The notes beneath the pieces are model-generated. The model made no database searches and was not told the DNA's origin. It saw only the letters and a list, made by a program, of their open reading frames with translations. This document shows positions 5,844 to 12,496 of a DNA stretch of 14,670 nt, piece by piece. The stretch comes from an uncultured bacterium (lineage in GTDB: Bacteria > Patescibacteriota > Minisyncoccia > Phycocordibacterales > CAIJYI01). A program made the translations under genes and the position numbers. Position 1 is the stretch's first letter. Each line of letters opens with the position of its first letter. Where the stretch lies: contig CALMXW010000076.1 in the NCBI GenBank assembly GCA_937871115.1, forward strand, positions 1-14,670, in the 5' to 3' direction.

Positions 5844-5868
5844 CAGACGCACACAACTTGTGTGTCTG
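5844..5868 (+). promoter_or_regulatory. 5'-leader hairpin of the 5910 gene
   Basis: CAGAC/GTCTG and ACAC/GTGT form a 9-bp stem with a 2-nt bulge (5849-5850) and loop AACTT. It would lie almost at the 5' end of the transcript, where such hairpins often protect mRNA. A regulatory role is inference. Confidence 0.4.
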
Positions 5869-5909
5869 GAAAGGGGCTCTTTCACACACCACAAATCAAT
5901 GGAGATGTC

Positions 5910-6524
5910 ATGGACACAGTCACCGCTCCGCAGTTTCGTCGCCCTCGCAACGCACGCCGGACCATTTCGGGCTCTGTCGCAAGACTGAACGCACCAAATG
6001 TTACAACGGAGACACAGAAAACTGGGTCTTCGGAAACAACGCGAGTCAAACTCCGTCCCACCGGACGGAAATTCCAAGATCGCGACGTTATTACCTTCGT
6101 GGACTTTCCCGGCCGGCCGGGCTGGAATGGGAAGGAGGGATTCTGGAACGGAAAGGCATATGTCTTGGTCCCAACTTCAACAACCCCAACAAAAAAGCGC
6201 GCACCAAAATGCGCACCACGTCGGACCGTTCTCCCAGCAGAAGAGTGCGCAGATATCCTCCTCTTCGCACAGCAGCACACTGGGGAAAAGATTCGCCGCT
6301 TCATACTTGAGCGCAACATCTATGCCTGGCAGGTGCCTGGCTTGCAGGAAAGGCTCAACGAGCTTTTGGCGAAGGAGCAGCAGGAAGGTTTCGAGCGCAA
6401 CCGAGTTGAGTGGAAACGCCTCACTAAAGAAAGAGCGGCCCTTCGCAAGGGTTGGAGCCCGGAAGTCGCCGCCGTGATGGAAAACCTTTCGGGTCCCATG
6501 ATGGCGGGCCAGCAGAGACGATAA
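5910..6524 (+). CDS. Small basic protein, function unknown
   Basis: A 204-residue soluble protein rich in Arg, Lys and Thr, with no signal peptide or membrane helix. The first 60 residues look disordered and basic (APQFRRPRNARRTISGS). A Trp/Gly-rich segment, VDFPGRPGWNGKEGFW, follows at about residues 64-80. The C-terminal half looks helical and charged (RFILERNIYAWQVPGLQERL, then ERNRVEWKRLTKERAAL). No family is recognised; the basic tail and charged helices would suit a nucleic-acid or ribosome-associated protein, but that is only a guess. The ATG at 5910 is supported by GGAG at 5901-5904, 5 nt away. A GTG at 5862 in the same frame is less likely because it lies in the leader hairpin. The gene has its own consensus promoter and terminator. 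Confidence 0.7.
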   Translation: MDTVTAPQFRRPRNARRTISGSVARLNAPNVTTETQKTGSSETTRVKLRPTGRKFQDRDVITFVDFPGRPGWNGKEGFWNGKAYVLVPTSTTPTKKRAPKCAPRRTVLPAEECADILLFAQQHTGEKIRRFILERNIYAWQVPGLQERLNELLAKEQQEGFERNRVEWKRLTKERAALRKGWSPEVAAVMENLSGPMMAGQQRR

Positions 6525-6549
6525 CATCGATCTAGTCGAAGTCACCACC

Positions 6550-6584
6550 CCCACGGTAGCAATACCGTGGGTTTTTTCTTTTTT
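6550..6584 (+). terminator. Terminator after the 5910 gene
   Basis: A perfect 9-bp stem CCCACGGTA/TACCGTGGG (6550-6558 with 6563-6571), GCAA tetraloop, then TTTTTTCTTTTTT. The -35 box of mreB begins in the last Ts. Confidence 0.92.
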
Positions 6585-6611
6585 GACTCACCACCCCCTT
6601 TCCGATACTAT
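6583..6611 (+). promoter_or_regulatory. mreB promoter, leaderless-type
   Basis: TTGACT (6583-6588), a 17-nt spacer and TACTAT (6606-6611). The ATG at 6619 is 7 nt after the -10 box, where transcription should begin. No Shine-Dalgarno site is possible in so short a leader. Confidence 0.75.
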
Positions 6612-6618
6612 ACCCAGT

Positions 6619-7677
6619 ATGTTTGGACTCAGTAAATTTCAAAAAATGTTCTCCAATGAGCTCGGGATTGATCTCGGCACAGCAAACACTCTCGTATACG
6701 CACGCGGACATGGCATCGTCTTAAACGAGCCATCCGTCGTCGCAGTGAATCAGAAAACCGGACAAGTCGTCGCAGTAGGCGCATCAGCAAAAGAAATGAC
6801 CGGGCGCACACCTTCTTATATCCAGGTCATCCGGCCACTCGTTGATGGGGTCATTTCCGACTTCGAGGTGACAGAAGAAATGCTCGCGTACTTCATCAAC
6901 AAAGCAAATAAAATTTCAAAAAAAGTCGGGCGGCCGAGAGTGGTCATTGGGGTTCCGTCTGGGATCACCAATGTCGAGACGCGTGCCGTGCGCGACGCGG
7001 CGACTTCTGCTGGCGCCGGACAAGTTTTCATTATAGAAGAGCCCATGGCGGCGGCTATCGGCATCCGCCTTCCAGTAAATGATCCGGTGGGAAGCATGAT
7101 CATCGACATCGGCGGGGGGACGACCGACATCGCTGTCATCTCTCTCGGTGGTATCGTGAAGTCAAAAAATCTTCGCATCGCGGGCGACAAGCTCAACGCC
7201 GACATCATCGCGTACATTCGAAATGAATTTAAAATTCTCACTGGAGAAAAAACGGCAGAGCAACTCAAGGTAGCTCTCGGTTCTGCAATAAAAAGTGAAG
7301 TCCCACTCGAAGCGGCTCTCCGCGGACGCGACTTGGTCACCGGCCTTCCGCGCGAGGTTATTATTACGGACGCAGACATACGCGAGGCCATCAGTCCTTC
7401 CATCGCCATGCTTGCCGAGTCTGCAAAAGAGGTATTGGAAGACACGCCACCCGAAGTACTCGGCGACATCATGCATCGCGGTGTTGTACTCGTGGGCGGG
7501 GGCGCACTCCTTCGAGGAATCGACGCTTTGCTCGCATCTGAACTCAAGATACCGATCCATATTGCCGATGATCCGCTCACGGCCGTAGCACGCGGGGCTG
7601 GTGTCGTACTCGAACGCCTTGATCTCTATAAAGAAGCATTAATCTACGATGAGGATGAACCGCCACCAAAAATTTAA
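6619..7677 (+). CDS. mreB: Rod shape-determining actin homolog MreB
   Basis: A bacterial actin that polymerises under the cytoplasmic membrane and directs peptidoglycan synthesis along the cell side wall. The 352-residue length is normal. The ATPase motifs are complete: phosphate 1 GIDLGTANTLVY (16-27), phosphate 2 IIDIGGGTTDIAVISLGG (161-178) and adenosine motif VVLVGGGALLRGID (289-302). VIGVPSGITNVETRAVRDAA and IIEEPMAAAIGI are also typical of MreB. The N-terminal MFGLSKFQKMF is amphipathic and could bind the membrane. The start at 6619 fits the family; an upstream in-frame TTG at 6583 lies in the promoter. mreC follows with a 29-nt overlap, so this is an mre operon. Confidence 0.97.
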   Translation: MFGLSKFQKMFSNELGIDLGTANTLVYARGHGIVLNEPSVVAVNQKTGQVVAVGASAKEMTGRTPSYIQVIRPLVDGVISDFEVTEEMLAYFINKANKISKKVGRPRVVIGVPSGITNVETRAVRDAATSAGAGQVFIIEEPMAAAIGIRLPVNDPVGSMIIDIGGGTTDIAVISLGGIVKSKNLRIAGDKLNADIIAYIRNEFKILTGEKTAEQLKVALGSAIKSEVPLEAALRGRDLVTGLPREVIITDADIREAISPSIAMLAESAKEVLEDTPPEVLGDIMHRGVVLVGGGALLRGIDALLASELKIPIHIADDPLTAVARGAGVVLERLDLYKEALIYDEDEPPPKI

Positions 7678-8500
7678 CAAACGCCCCGGAAACTCTCGCA
7701 AAAAATTTATTATCTCGGGTGGAGTACTTCTCGTACTTCTTCTTGTTCTTTGGAGCACCCTGGGAGCTCGCATACTTTCGGGAGGGGTCGCTGGTACTGC
7801 CGCTCCATTTTGGAAAACGGGAAATTTCTTTCAAGAGCAAGCGAGTGGGCTTTCTCTCATATTCACTTCAAAACAAACTCTTGAGAGTGAGAACAAAAAC
7901 TTGAAGTCACAAGTGGCAACATTGAAAGAAAATCTTTCCGGGTTTGACTCCCTCGTGCAAGAAAATCTTGAGCTGAAAAAAATTCTCGGGCGGAGTACAG
8001 AGGCAGAAGGTGAGAAAATTCTCCTCGCTGGAGTGCTCGCTCACGCTCGCAACCTTCCCTACGACACACTCAACATTGATGCGGGGACAAAACTTGGAGT
8101 GAAGACAGGAGACTTTGTTTTCGAGAGACTCGCTATCGATGCCCGAGACGGAGAAATCCCTGTCATCATTGGCACCGTACAGGAGACATACAACGCTTCT
8201 TCGAAGGTAAAACTTTTTTCTACAGCGGGAGAAAAAACTGATGTCTTCCTCGGCCCGCAAAATATTCCCACAATACTCGAAGGGATGGGTGGCGGAACTT
8301 TTCAAGCAGAACTTCCAAAAGAAGCGGACGTGCAAAAAGGGGATGTCGCCACTTTCCCGGGAGTAGGCGGGTACCTCGTAGCTGTGGTGGAAGAAGTGGG
8401 CAACGACCCCACTCAGGCTTTCCTCAAAGTCCGCCTGCGAACATTTTTTAATCCATTTGAACTCCATTATGTTGGGATACGTAACAACCCCGCAAACTAA
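7649..8500 (+). CDS. mreC: Rod shape-determining protein MreC
   Basis: The elongasome scaffold that links MreB to cell-wall synthases. The 283-residue protein has a basic cytoplasmic N-terminus, one membrane helix (about residues 19-38, FIISGGVLLVLLLVLWS), a coiled coil (about 66-115, TLESENKNLKSQVATLKENL) and then the extracytoplasmic beta-barrel MreC domain (ILLAGVLAHARNLPYDTLNI, GAKTGD-like turns, and PTILEGMGGGTFQAELPKEA). The start overlaps the mreB end by 29 nt. A second ATG at 7655 is equally possible, and neither has a clear ribosome site, so translation is probably coupled to mreB. Confidence 0.93.
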   Translation: MRMNRHQKFNKRPGNSRKKFIISGGVLLVLLLVLWSTLGARILSGGVAGTAAPFWKTGNFFQEQASGLSLIFTSKQTLESENKNLKSQVATLKENLSGFDSLVQENLELKKILGRSTEAEGEKILLAGVLAHARNLPYDTLNIDAGTKLGVKTGDFVFERLAIDARDGEIPVIIGTVQETYNASSKVKLFSTAGEKTDVFLGPQNIPTILEGMGGGTFQAELPKEADVQKGDVATFPGVGGYLVAVVEEVGNDPTQAFLKVRLRTFFNPFELHYVGIRNNPAN

Positions 8501-8762
8501 AAGCACCTGGCAGCGGCCACTTTTCGTCGCGTTCCTCGTCGCTTTTGTCTTCTTCTTCCCGTGGTGGATGTTTGTTTTACTCGCACTCTTCGGAATTTTT
8601 TATTTCAAATATTTCTTTGAAGCGCCACTCGCGGGACTTTTGTTTGACCTACTCTATGCTATCCCCGCGCCAAACTTTTTTTCGTTTCAATATTTCTTTT
8701 TTGCCGGCCTCCTCGCCGCGATGCTCTTCGGAGAGGGTTTGAAGAAAAAGGTGCGAGTGTGA
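8469..8762 (+). CDS. Short membrane protein in the mreD position
   Basis: A 97-residue hydrophobic protein overlapping the mreC end by 32 nt. It has two or three membrane helices (WQRPLFVAFLVAFVFFFPWW, MFVLLALFGIFYFKYFF, and FQYFFFAGLLAAMLFGEG) and ends in a basic KKKVRV. Its place after mreC and its hydrophobicity suggest a reduced MreD, but MreD is usually about 160 residues with five or six helices, so roughly half is absent. The ATG at 8469 is preferred; an in-frame TTG at 8457 would add four residues. The TGA stop (8760-8762) shows TGA is not recoded. Identity as MreD is positional inference. Confidence 0.6.
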   Translation: MLGYVTTPQTKSTWQRPLFVAFLVAFVFFFPWWMFVLLALFGIFYFKYFFEAPLAGLLFDLLYAIPAPNFFSFQYFFFAGLLAAMLFGEGLKKKVRV

Positions 8763-8768
8763 TACAGT
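8739..8768 (+). promoter_or_regulatory. leuS promoter, leaderless-type
   Basis: TTGAAG (8739-8744), an 18-nt spacer and TACAGT (8763-8768), overlapping the 3' end of the upstream gene. The ATG at 8778 is 9 nt after the -10 box. Confidence 0.5.
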
Positions 8769-8777
8769 GTAATCACC

Positions 8778-11255
8778 ATGCAAGCATACGACCCAAAAAA
8801 GATAGAGGGAAAATGGCAGAAGAAATGGCAAGAAAAAAAAGCCGCGGAGAAACTTTCACGCGCGCAAGATACATCAAAAAAAGAGAAATACTACACCCTC
8901 GTCGAGTTTCCATTTCCTTCTGGCGACGGACTCCATGTCGGCCACGTGCGAAGCTATGTCGCTCTCGACATCCTCTCGCGCAAACGACGTATGGAGGGAT
9001 ACAACGTCCTCTACCCGATAGGTTGGGACGCTTTCGGCTTACCCACAGAAAATTATGCGCTCAAGACCGGGATCCACCCCGCGAAAGTGACGAAACAAAA
9101 TACCGACAACTTCCGCAAACAGCTTAAGGCACTCGGGCTTTCTTTTGACTGGTCGCGTGAAATAAACACCACCGATCCGGAATATTACAAATGGACACAG
9201 TGGATCTTCCTCAAGCTGTATGAAAAAGGACTCGCGTATAAAACAAAAACAGAAATTAGCTGGTGTCCTTCCTGCAAAATCGGACTCGCGAACGAAGAAG
9301 TGATAGACGGAAAATGCGAACGCTGTGGAACAGCAGTGGAGAAGCGCGAGAAAGAGCAGTGGATGCTCGCCATCACAAAGTATGCCGACCGACTGCTGAG
9401 CGATTTGGACACGGTGGACTATTTGGAGAAAATAAAAATACAGCAAAGAAATTGGATAGGGAAGAGCGAGGGTGCAGAGATAGATTTTAAACTTTCGGGA
9501 ATCTCCGGGCAAGAAGACGGCAAGCACTCCGTAAAAGTTTTTACCACCCGGCCAGACACGATCTTTGGCGCAACATTTCTCGCCATCTCGCCCGAGCTGG
9601 CGCAGGAGTGGCTTAATGTCGGCTGGGAAGCAAACGGGGATGTAAAAAAATATGTTGTGAGCGAGCTGAAAGAAAGAAAAGCTCGAGACTTTCAGGAAAA
9701 AGAGAAAACTGGAGTAAACACAGAAATTACTGCCATCAATCCAGCAAATGGGGAGAAAATTCCTGTGTGGGTGGTGAATTATGTTTTGGGTGGTGTTGGC
9801 ACCGGCGCAATCATGGCGGTGCCTGCGCATGATGAGCGAGACTTTGAGTTTGCAAAGAAGTTTGAGCTAGAAATAAAGTTTGTAATCACCCCTGTCGTCT
9901 CTGGCGATGGCGGAACAACCCTAAAAATTCTTCACGATATTTGGGATAAAAAAGAATTCTTTCGTGGCGTTCAAGACATGCCGGGTATACTGACGGCGTC
10001 TGGAAAATTTTCCGGCATGGATTCTGAAGAAGCGAAGAGAAAGATTACCGACTTTGTGGGCGGGAAGTGGACGGCTACTTATAAACTTCGCGACTGGGTC
10101 TTCTCACGCCAGAGATATTGGGGCGAGCCGATACCGATGATCTTTTGCGAGAAGTGCTACTGGGTGCCGGTGCCGGAAAAAGATTTGCCGGTGAAGTTGC
10201 CGAATGTAAAAAATTACCAGCCGACGGATACCGGCGAATCGCCACTTGCCAGCATTTCAAAATGGGTAAATGTAAAATGCCCGAAGTGCAAGTCTCCGGC
10301 CAAGCGCGAGACAGATGTCATGCCAAACTGGGCGGGCTCTTCGTGGTATTTCTTGCGCTACATTGATCCGAAAAATAAAAAAGCGTTAGCAGATCCGGAA
10401 AAATTAAAACACTGGATGGGAGTAGACTGGTACAACGGCGGGATGGAGCACACGACGCTTCACCTCCTGTACTCAAGATTCTGGAATAAATTTTTGTTCG
10501 ACATCGGTGTCGTGCCGGTGAGCGAGCCATATAAAAAGCGAACCTCACATGGCCTCATCCTTGCCGAAGGGGGAGTGAAGATGAGCAAGTCGAAAGGCAA
10601 CGTGGTCAATCCAAACGCTATCGTCGCCGAGTACGGAGCGGACACTTTGCGCGTGTATGAAATGTTTATGGGGCCGTTTGACCAAGCCATCGCGTGGGAC
10701 GAAAAGAGTATCATTGGCTCGCGAAGATTCTTGGAAAGAGTGTGGAAACTCACTCTAAAAATTGAAGATAAAAAAAGAAAAGCGCCCGAGTCAAAAAATC
10801 TGGAGCGGACACTTCATCAGACGATCAAAAAAATATCTGAAGACATTGAGAACATGCGCTACAACACGGCCATCTCGACCATGATGGTTTTCCTCAACGA
10901 AGCGGAAAAAGAAGAAATACTTTCGCAAGAAATCTATGAAACATTCTTGATACTCCTCGCGCCGTTTGCTCCACACATGACGGAAGAACTTTGGTCTGTC
11001 TTGGGAAATAAAAAATCTGTTCATCTCGAAGCCTGGCCGAAATGGGACGAATCAAAGCTCATCTCCACCACTATGACCATCGCCCTCCAGGTCAACGGCA
11101 AGCTCCGTGGCACCCTCGAAGTGCCCGCCGGTACGAACGAAGGGGAAGTGCGCTCATTGGCCCTCGAAAACGAGTCTGTGCAGAAGTGGCTCGAGAGCAA
11201 AGAGCCCCAAAAGGTGATTTATATCCCCGGAAAACTCGTCAGTATCGTGGTATAA
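8778..11255 (+). CDS. leuS: Leucyl-tRNA synthetase
   Basis: A class I aminoacyl-tRNA synthetase charging tRNA-Leu with leucine. Its 825 residues suit a bacterial LeuRS. The signature HIGH appears as HVGH (53-56) after FPFPSGDGL, and KMSKS is at 601-605. The CP1 editing domain that clears mischarged tRNA is present, with TTRPDT (256-261) and GTGAIMAVPAHDERD. Two Cys4 zinc knuckles are visible: Cys163/166/180/183 (CPSC...CERC) and Cys457/460/501/504 (CEKC...CPKC). The anticodon-binding helical domain and the small C-terminal domain (LQVNGKLRGTLEVPAG) complete it. It starts 15 nt after the mreD-like gene, probably both by read-through and from its own promoter, and ends at a UUCG-loop terminator. 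Confidence 0.98.
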   Translation: MQAYDPKKIEGKWQKKWQEKKAAEKLSRAQDTSKKEKYYTLVEFPFPSGDGLHVGHVRSYVALDILSRKRRMEGYNVLYPIGWDAFGLPTENYALKTGIHPAKVTKQNTDNFRKQLKALGLSFDWSREINTTDPEYYKWTQWIFLKLYEKGLAYKTKTEISWCPSCKIGLANEEVIDGKCERCGTAVEKREKEQWMLAITKYADRLLSDLDTVDYLEKIKIQQRNWIGKSEGAEIDFKLSGISGQEDGKHSVKVFTTRPDTIFGATFLAISPELAQEWLNVGWEANGDVKKYVVSELKERKARDFQEKEKTGVNTEITAINPANGEKIPVWVVNYVLGGVGTGAIMAVPAHDERDFEFAKKFELEIKFVITPVVSGDGGTTLKILHDIWDKKEFFRGVQDMPGILTASGKFSGMDSEEAKRKITDFVGGKWTATYKLRDWVFSRQRYWGEPIPMIFCEKCYWVPVPEKDLPVKLPNVKNYQPTDTGESPLASISKWVNVKCPKCKSPAKRETDVMPNWAGSSWYFLRYIDPKNKKALADPEKLKHWMGVDWYNGGMEHTTLHLLYSRFWNKFLFDIGVVPVSEPYKKRTSHGLILAEGGVKMSKSKGNVVNPNAIVAEYGADTLRVYEMFMGPFDQAIAWDEKSIIGSRRFLERVWKLTLKIEDKKRKAPESKNLERTLHQTIKKISEDIENMRYNTAISTMMVFLNEAEKEEILSQEIYETFLILLAPFAPHMTEELWSVLGNKKSVHLEAWPKWDESKLISTTMTIALQVNGKLRGTLEVPAGTNEGEVRSLALENESVQKWLESKEPQKVIYIPGKLVSIVV

Positions 11256-11258
11256 AAT

Positions 11259-11280
11259 AGGCCCTTCGGGGCTTCTTTTA
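11259..11280 (+). terminator. Terminator after leuS
   Basis: Stem AGGCCC/GGGCTT (11259-11264 with 11269-11274, one G-T wobble) closed by the stable TTCG tetraloop in a C-G context, followed by CTTTTA. Confidence 0.7.
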
Positions 11281-11308
11281 TAGAATGACCCCACCCCCTT
11301 GCGCGAAT

Positions 11309-11357
11309 TTGACATATATGCTACAAAGGTGGTAAGAGTAATACAACACTCTATAAT
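11309..11357 (+). promoter_or_regulatory. Candidate promoters of the sigma4/HARE-HTH gene
   Basis: Two overlapping options. TTGACA at 11309-11314 pairs with TAAGAG at 11333-11338 (18-nt spacer). Alternatively, a perfect TATAAT at 11352-11357 stands 14 nt before the ATG at 11372 but lacks a good -35 box. No Shine-Dalgarno site precedes the ATG. Which option is used cannot be decided from sequence. Confidence 0.45.
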
Positions 11358-11371
11358 ATTAATCAATATAT

Positions 11372-12406
11372 ATGTCTGGAAGCAACATCACATTTAAGCC
11401 GAAGCAGATTACGAAATCGCTCCTTTCCCCACTCGCACCGCGAGCACGGGAAGTTATTGTTGGGCGATTCGGACTCGGACCAGTACCTGAGCGGAAGACC
11501 CTCGACGCCATCGGAAAGAACTACGGCATCACCCGCGAACGCGTACGCCAGATCGAAAATTTCGCAATTTCGGCTATCAAGAAATCAGATGCCTTCAAGA
11601 CAGCACAGCCGGTTTTTGAAGAGCTTCACAAGCATGTTGTTTCTCTCGGAAGCATTGTTTCCGAAGAAGATCTCCTCGCCTATTTTGCAAAAGATCGCGC
11701 TACTCAAAATCACATCCATCTCTACCTCGTACTCGGCGATGCCTTCAACAAGCATAAAGAAGACGATCACTTCCGACATCGCTGGAGTGTTGACCACAAG
11801 ATGGCCGCTCGCGTACACGACGCACTCCTTTCACTCCACGAAGAAGTCGACATGAACGATCTCGTGCCTGAGTCAGAGATGATCGAACGTTTTGTAAAGA
11901 AACTCGAAGTACCAGGAAATCAGAAGAAGGAAGAGACGGTACGCCGCTGGCTTGAGATCTCAAAGATGCTCGGGCGGAACAAGCTCGGCGATTGGGGTCG
12001 CGTAGAATCTCCAAATATTAGCGCTCGCGGTATCCGTGACTATGCTTTCCTCATCATCCGCCGCCACGGCTCACCAATGCACTTCACTGAAGTCGCCAAG
12101 ACCATCAGCGAAGTATTTGGGAAGAAAGCTCACGTTGCTACCTGCCACAACGAGCTCATCAAGGACTCACGCTTTATCCTCGTCGGTCGCGGACTCTATG
12201 TCCTCTCCGAGTGGGGCTACATGGGCGGCGTCGTACGCGATGTCATCTCTGAGCTCTTAAAGCGCGAAGGCCCGATGACAAAACAAGAAATCGTAGACCG
12301 GGTCATGAAAGAACGATACGTAAAAGAAAACACCATCGTCGTCAATCTTCAGAACACCAAACACTTTAAGAAAGACGAACGCGGACGATACTCTGTCGTC
12401 GGATAA
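11372..12406 (+). CDS. Sigma-70 region 4 / HARE-HTH fusion, transcription factor
   Basis: A 344-residue DNA-binding protein. Residues 20-72 form a sigma-70 region 4 helix-turn-helix: LAPRAREVIVGRFGLG, then LDAIGKNYGITRERVRQIE, which is the usual -35-recognition signature. Residues 73-215 are a helical linker of unknown type. Residues 220-282 match the HARE-HTH domain of the RNA polymerase delta subunit RpoE (FTEVAKTISEVFG, then FILVGRGLYVLSEWG). Residues 285-343 form a second winged-helix-like unit (GPMTKQEIVDRVM, then FKKDERGRYSVV). Sigma regions 2 and 3 are absent, so it cannot melt a promoter as a normal sigma factor. It more likely modulates RNA polymerase or binds promoters as an accessory factor. 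It is a single gene between its own promoter region and a hairpin. Confidence 0.85.
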   Translation: MSGSNITFKPKQITKSLLSPLAPRAREVIVGRFGLGPVPERKTLDAIGKNYGITRERVRQIENFAISAIKKSDAFKTAQPVFEELHKHVVSLGSIVSEEDLLAYFAKDRATQNHIHLYLVLGDAFNKHKEDDHFRHRWSVDHKMAARVHDALLSLHEEVDMNDLVPESEMIERFVKKLEVPGNQKKEETVRRWLEISKMLGRNKLGDWGRVESPNISARGIRDYAFLIIRRHGSPMHFTEVAKTISEVFGKKAHVATCHNELIKDSRFILVGRGLYVLSEWGYMGGVVRDVISELLKREGPMTKQEIVDRVMKERYVKENTIVVNLQNTKHFKKDERGRYSVVG

Positions 12407-12420
12407 ACAAAAGGCTCCCA

Positions 12421-12443
12421 GGGCTCTCAGTACGAGAGCCCTT
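12421..12443 (+). terminator. GC-rich hairpin after the sigma4/HARE-HTH gene
   Basis: A perfect 8-bp stem GGGCTCTC/GAGAGCCC (12421-12428 with 12434-12441) with loop AGTAC. The following bases, TTGCCTG, are a poor T-tract, so it is a weak or factor-assisted terminator, or an mRNA 3'-end stabiliser. Confidence 0.5.
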
Positions 12444-12461
12444 GCCTGTGGGTAGCGACGG

Positions 12462-12490
12462 TTGTTGCCGAGGAGCTTTCTCGATACAAT
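12462..12490 (+). promoter_or_regulatory. Promoter of the 12497 gene, leaderless-type
   Basis: TTGTTG (12462-12467), a 17-nt spacer and TACAAT (12485-12490). The ATG at 12497 follows after only 6 nt. Confidence 0.65.
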
Positions 12491-12496
12491 ACAATC

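Noticed and set aside
6816..7580. 254-codon open frame antisense to mreB
   Set aside because: mreB is unambiguous on the other strand. The antisense translation is low-complexity, rich in Ser, Met and Arg, as expected from complementing a conserved gene.
8760..8762. Possible TGA recoding (Gracilibacteria/SR1-like code)
   Set aside because: TGA ends the mreD-like gene sensibly just before leuS, and no recognised gene needs TGA read as an amino acid.
9039..9830. 263-codon open frame antisense to leuS
   Set aside because: It is fully inside the leuS catalytic and editing regions and shows no protein-like motifs.
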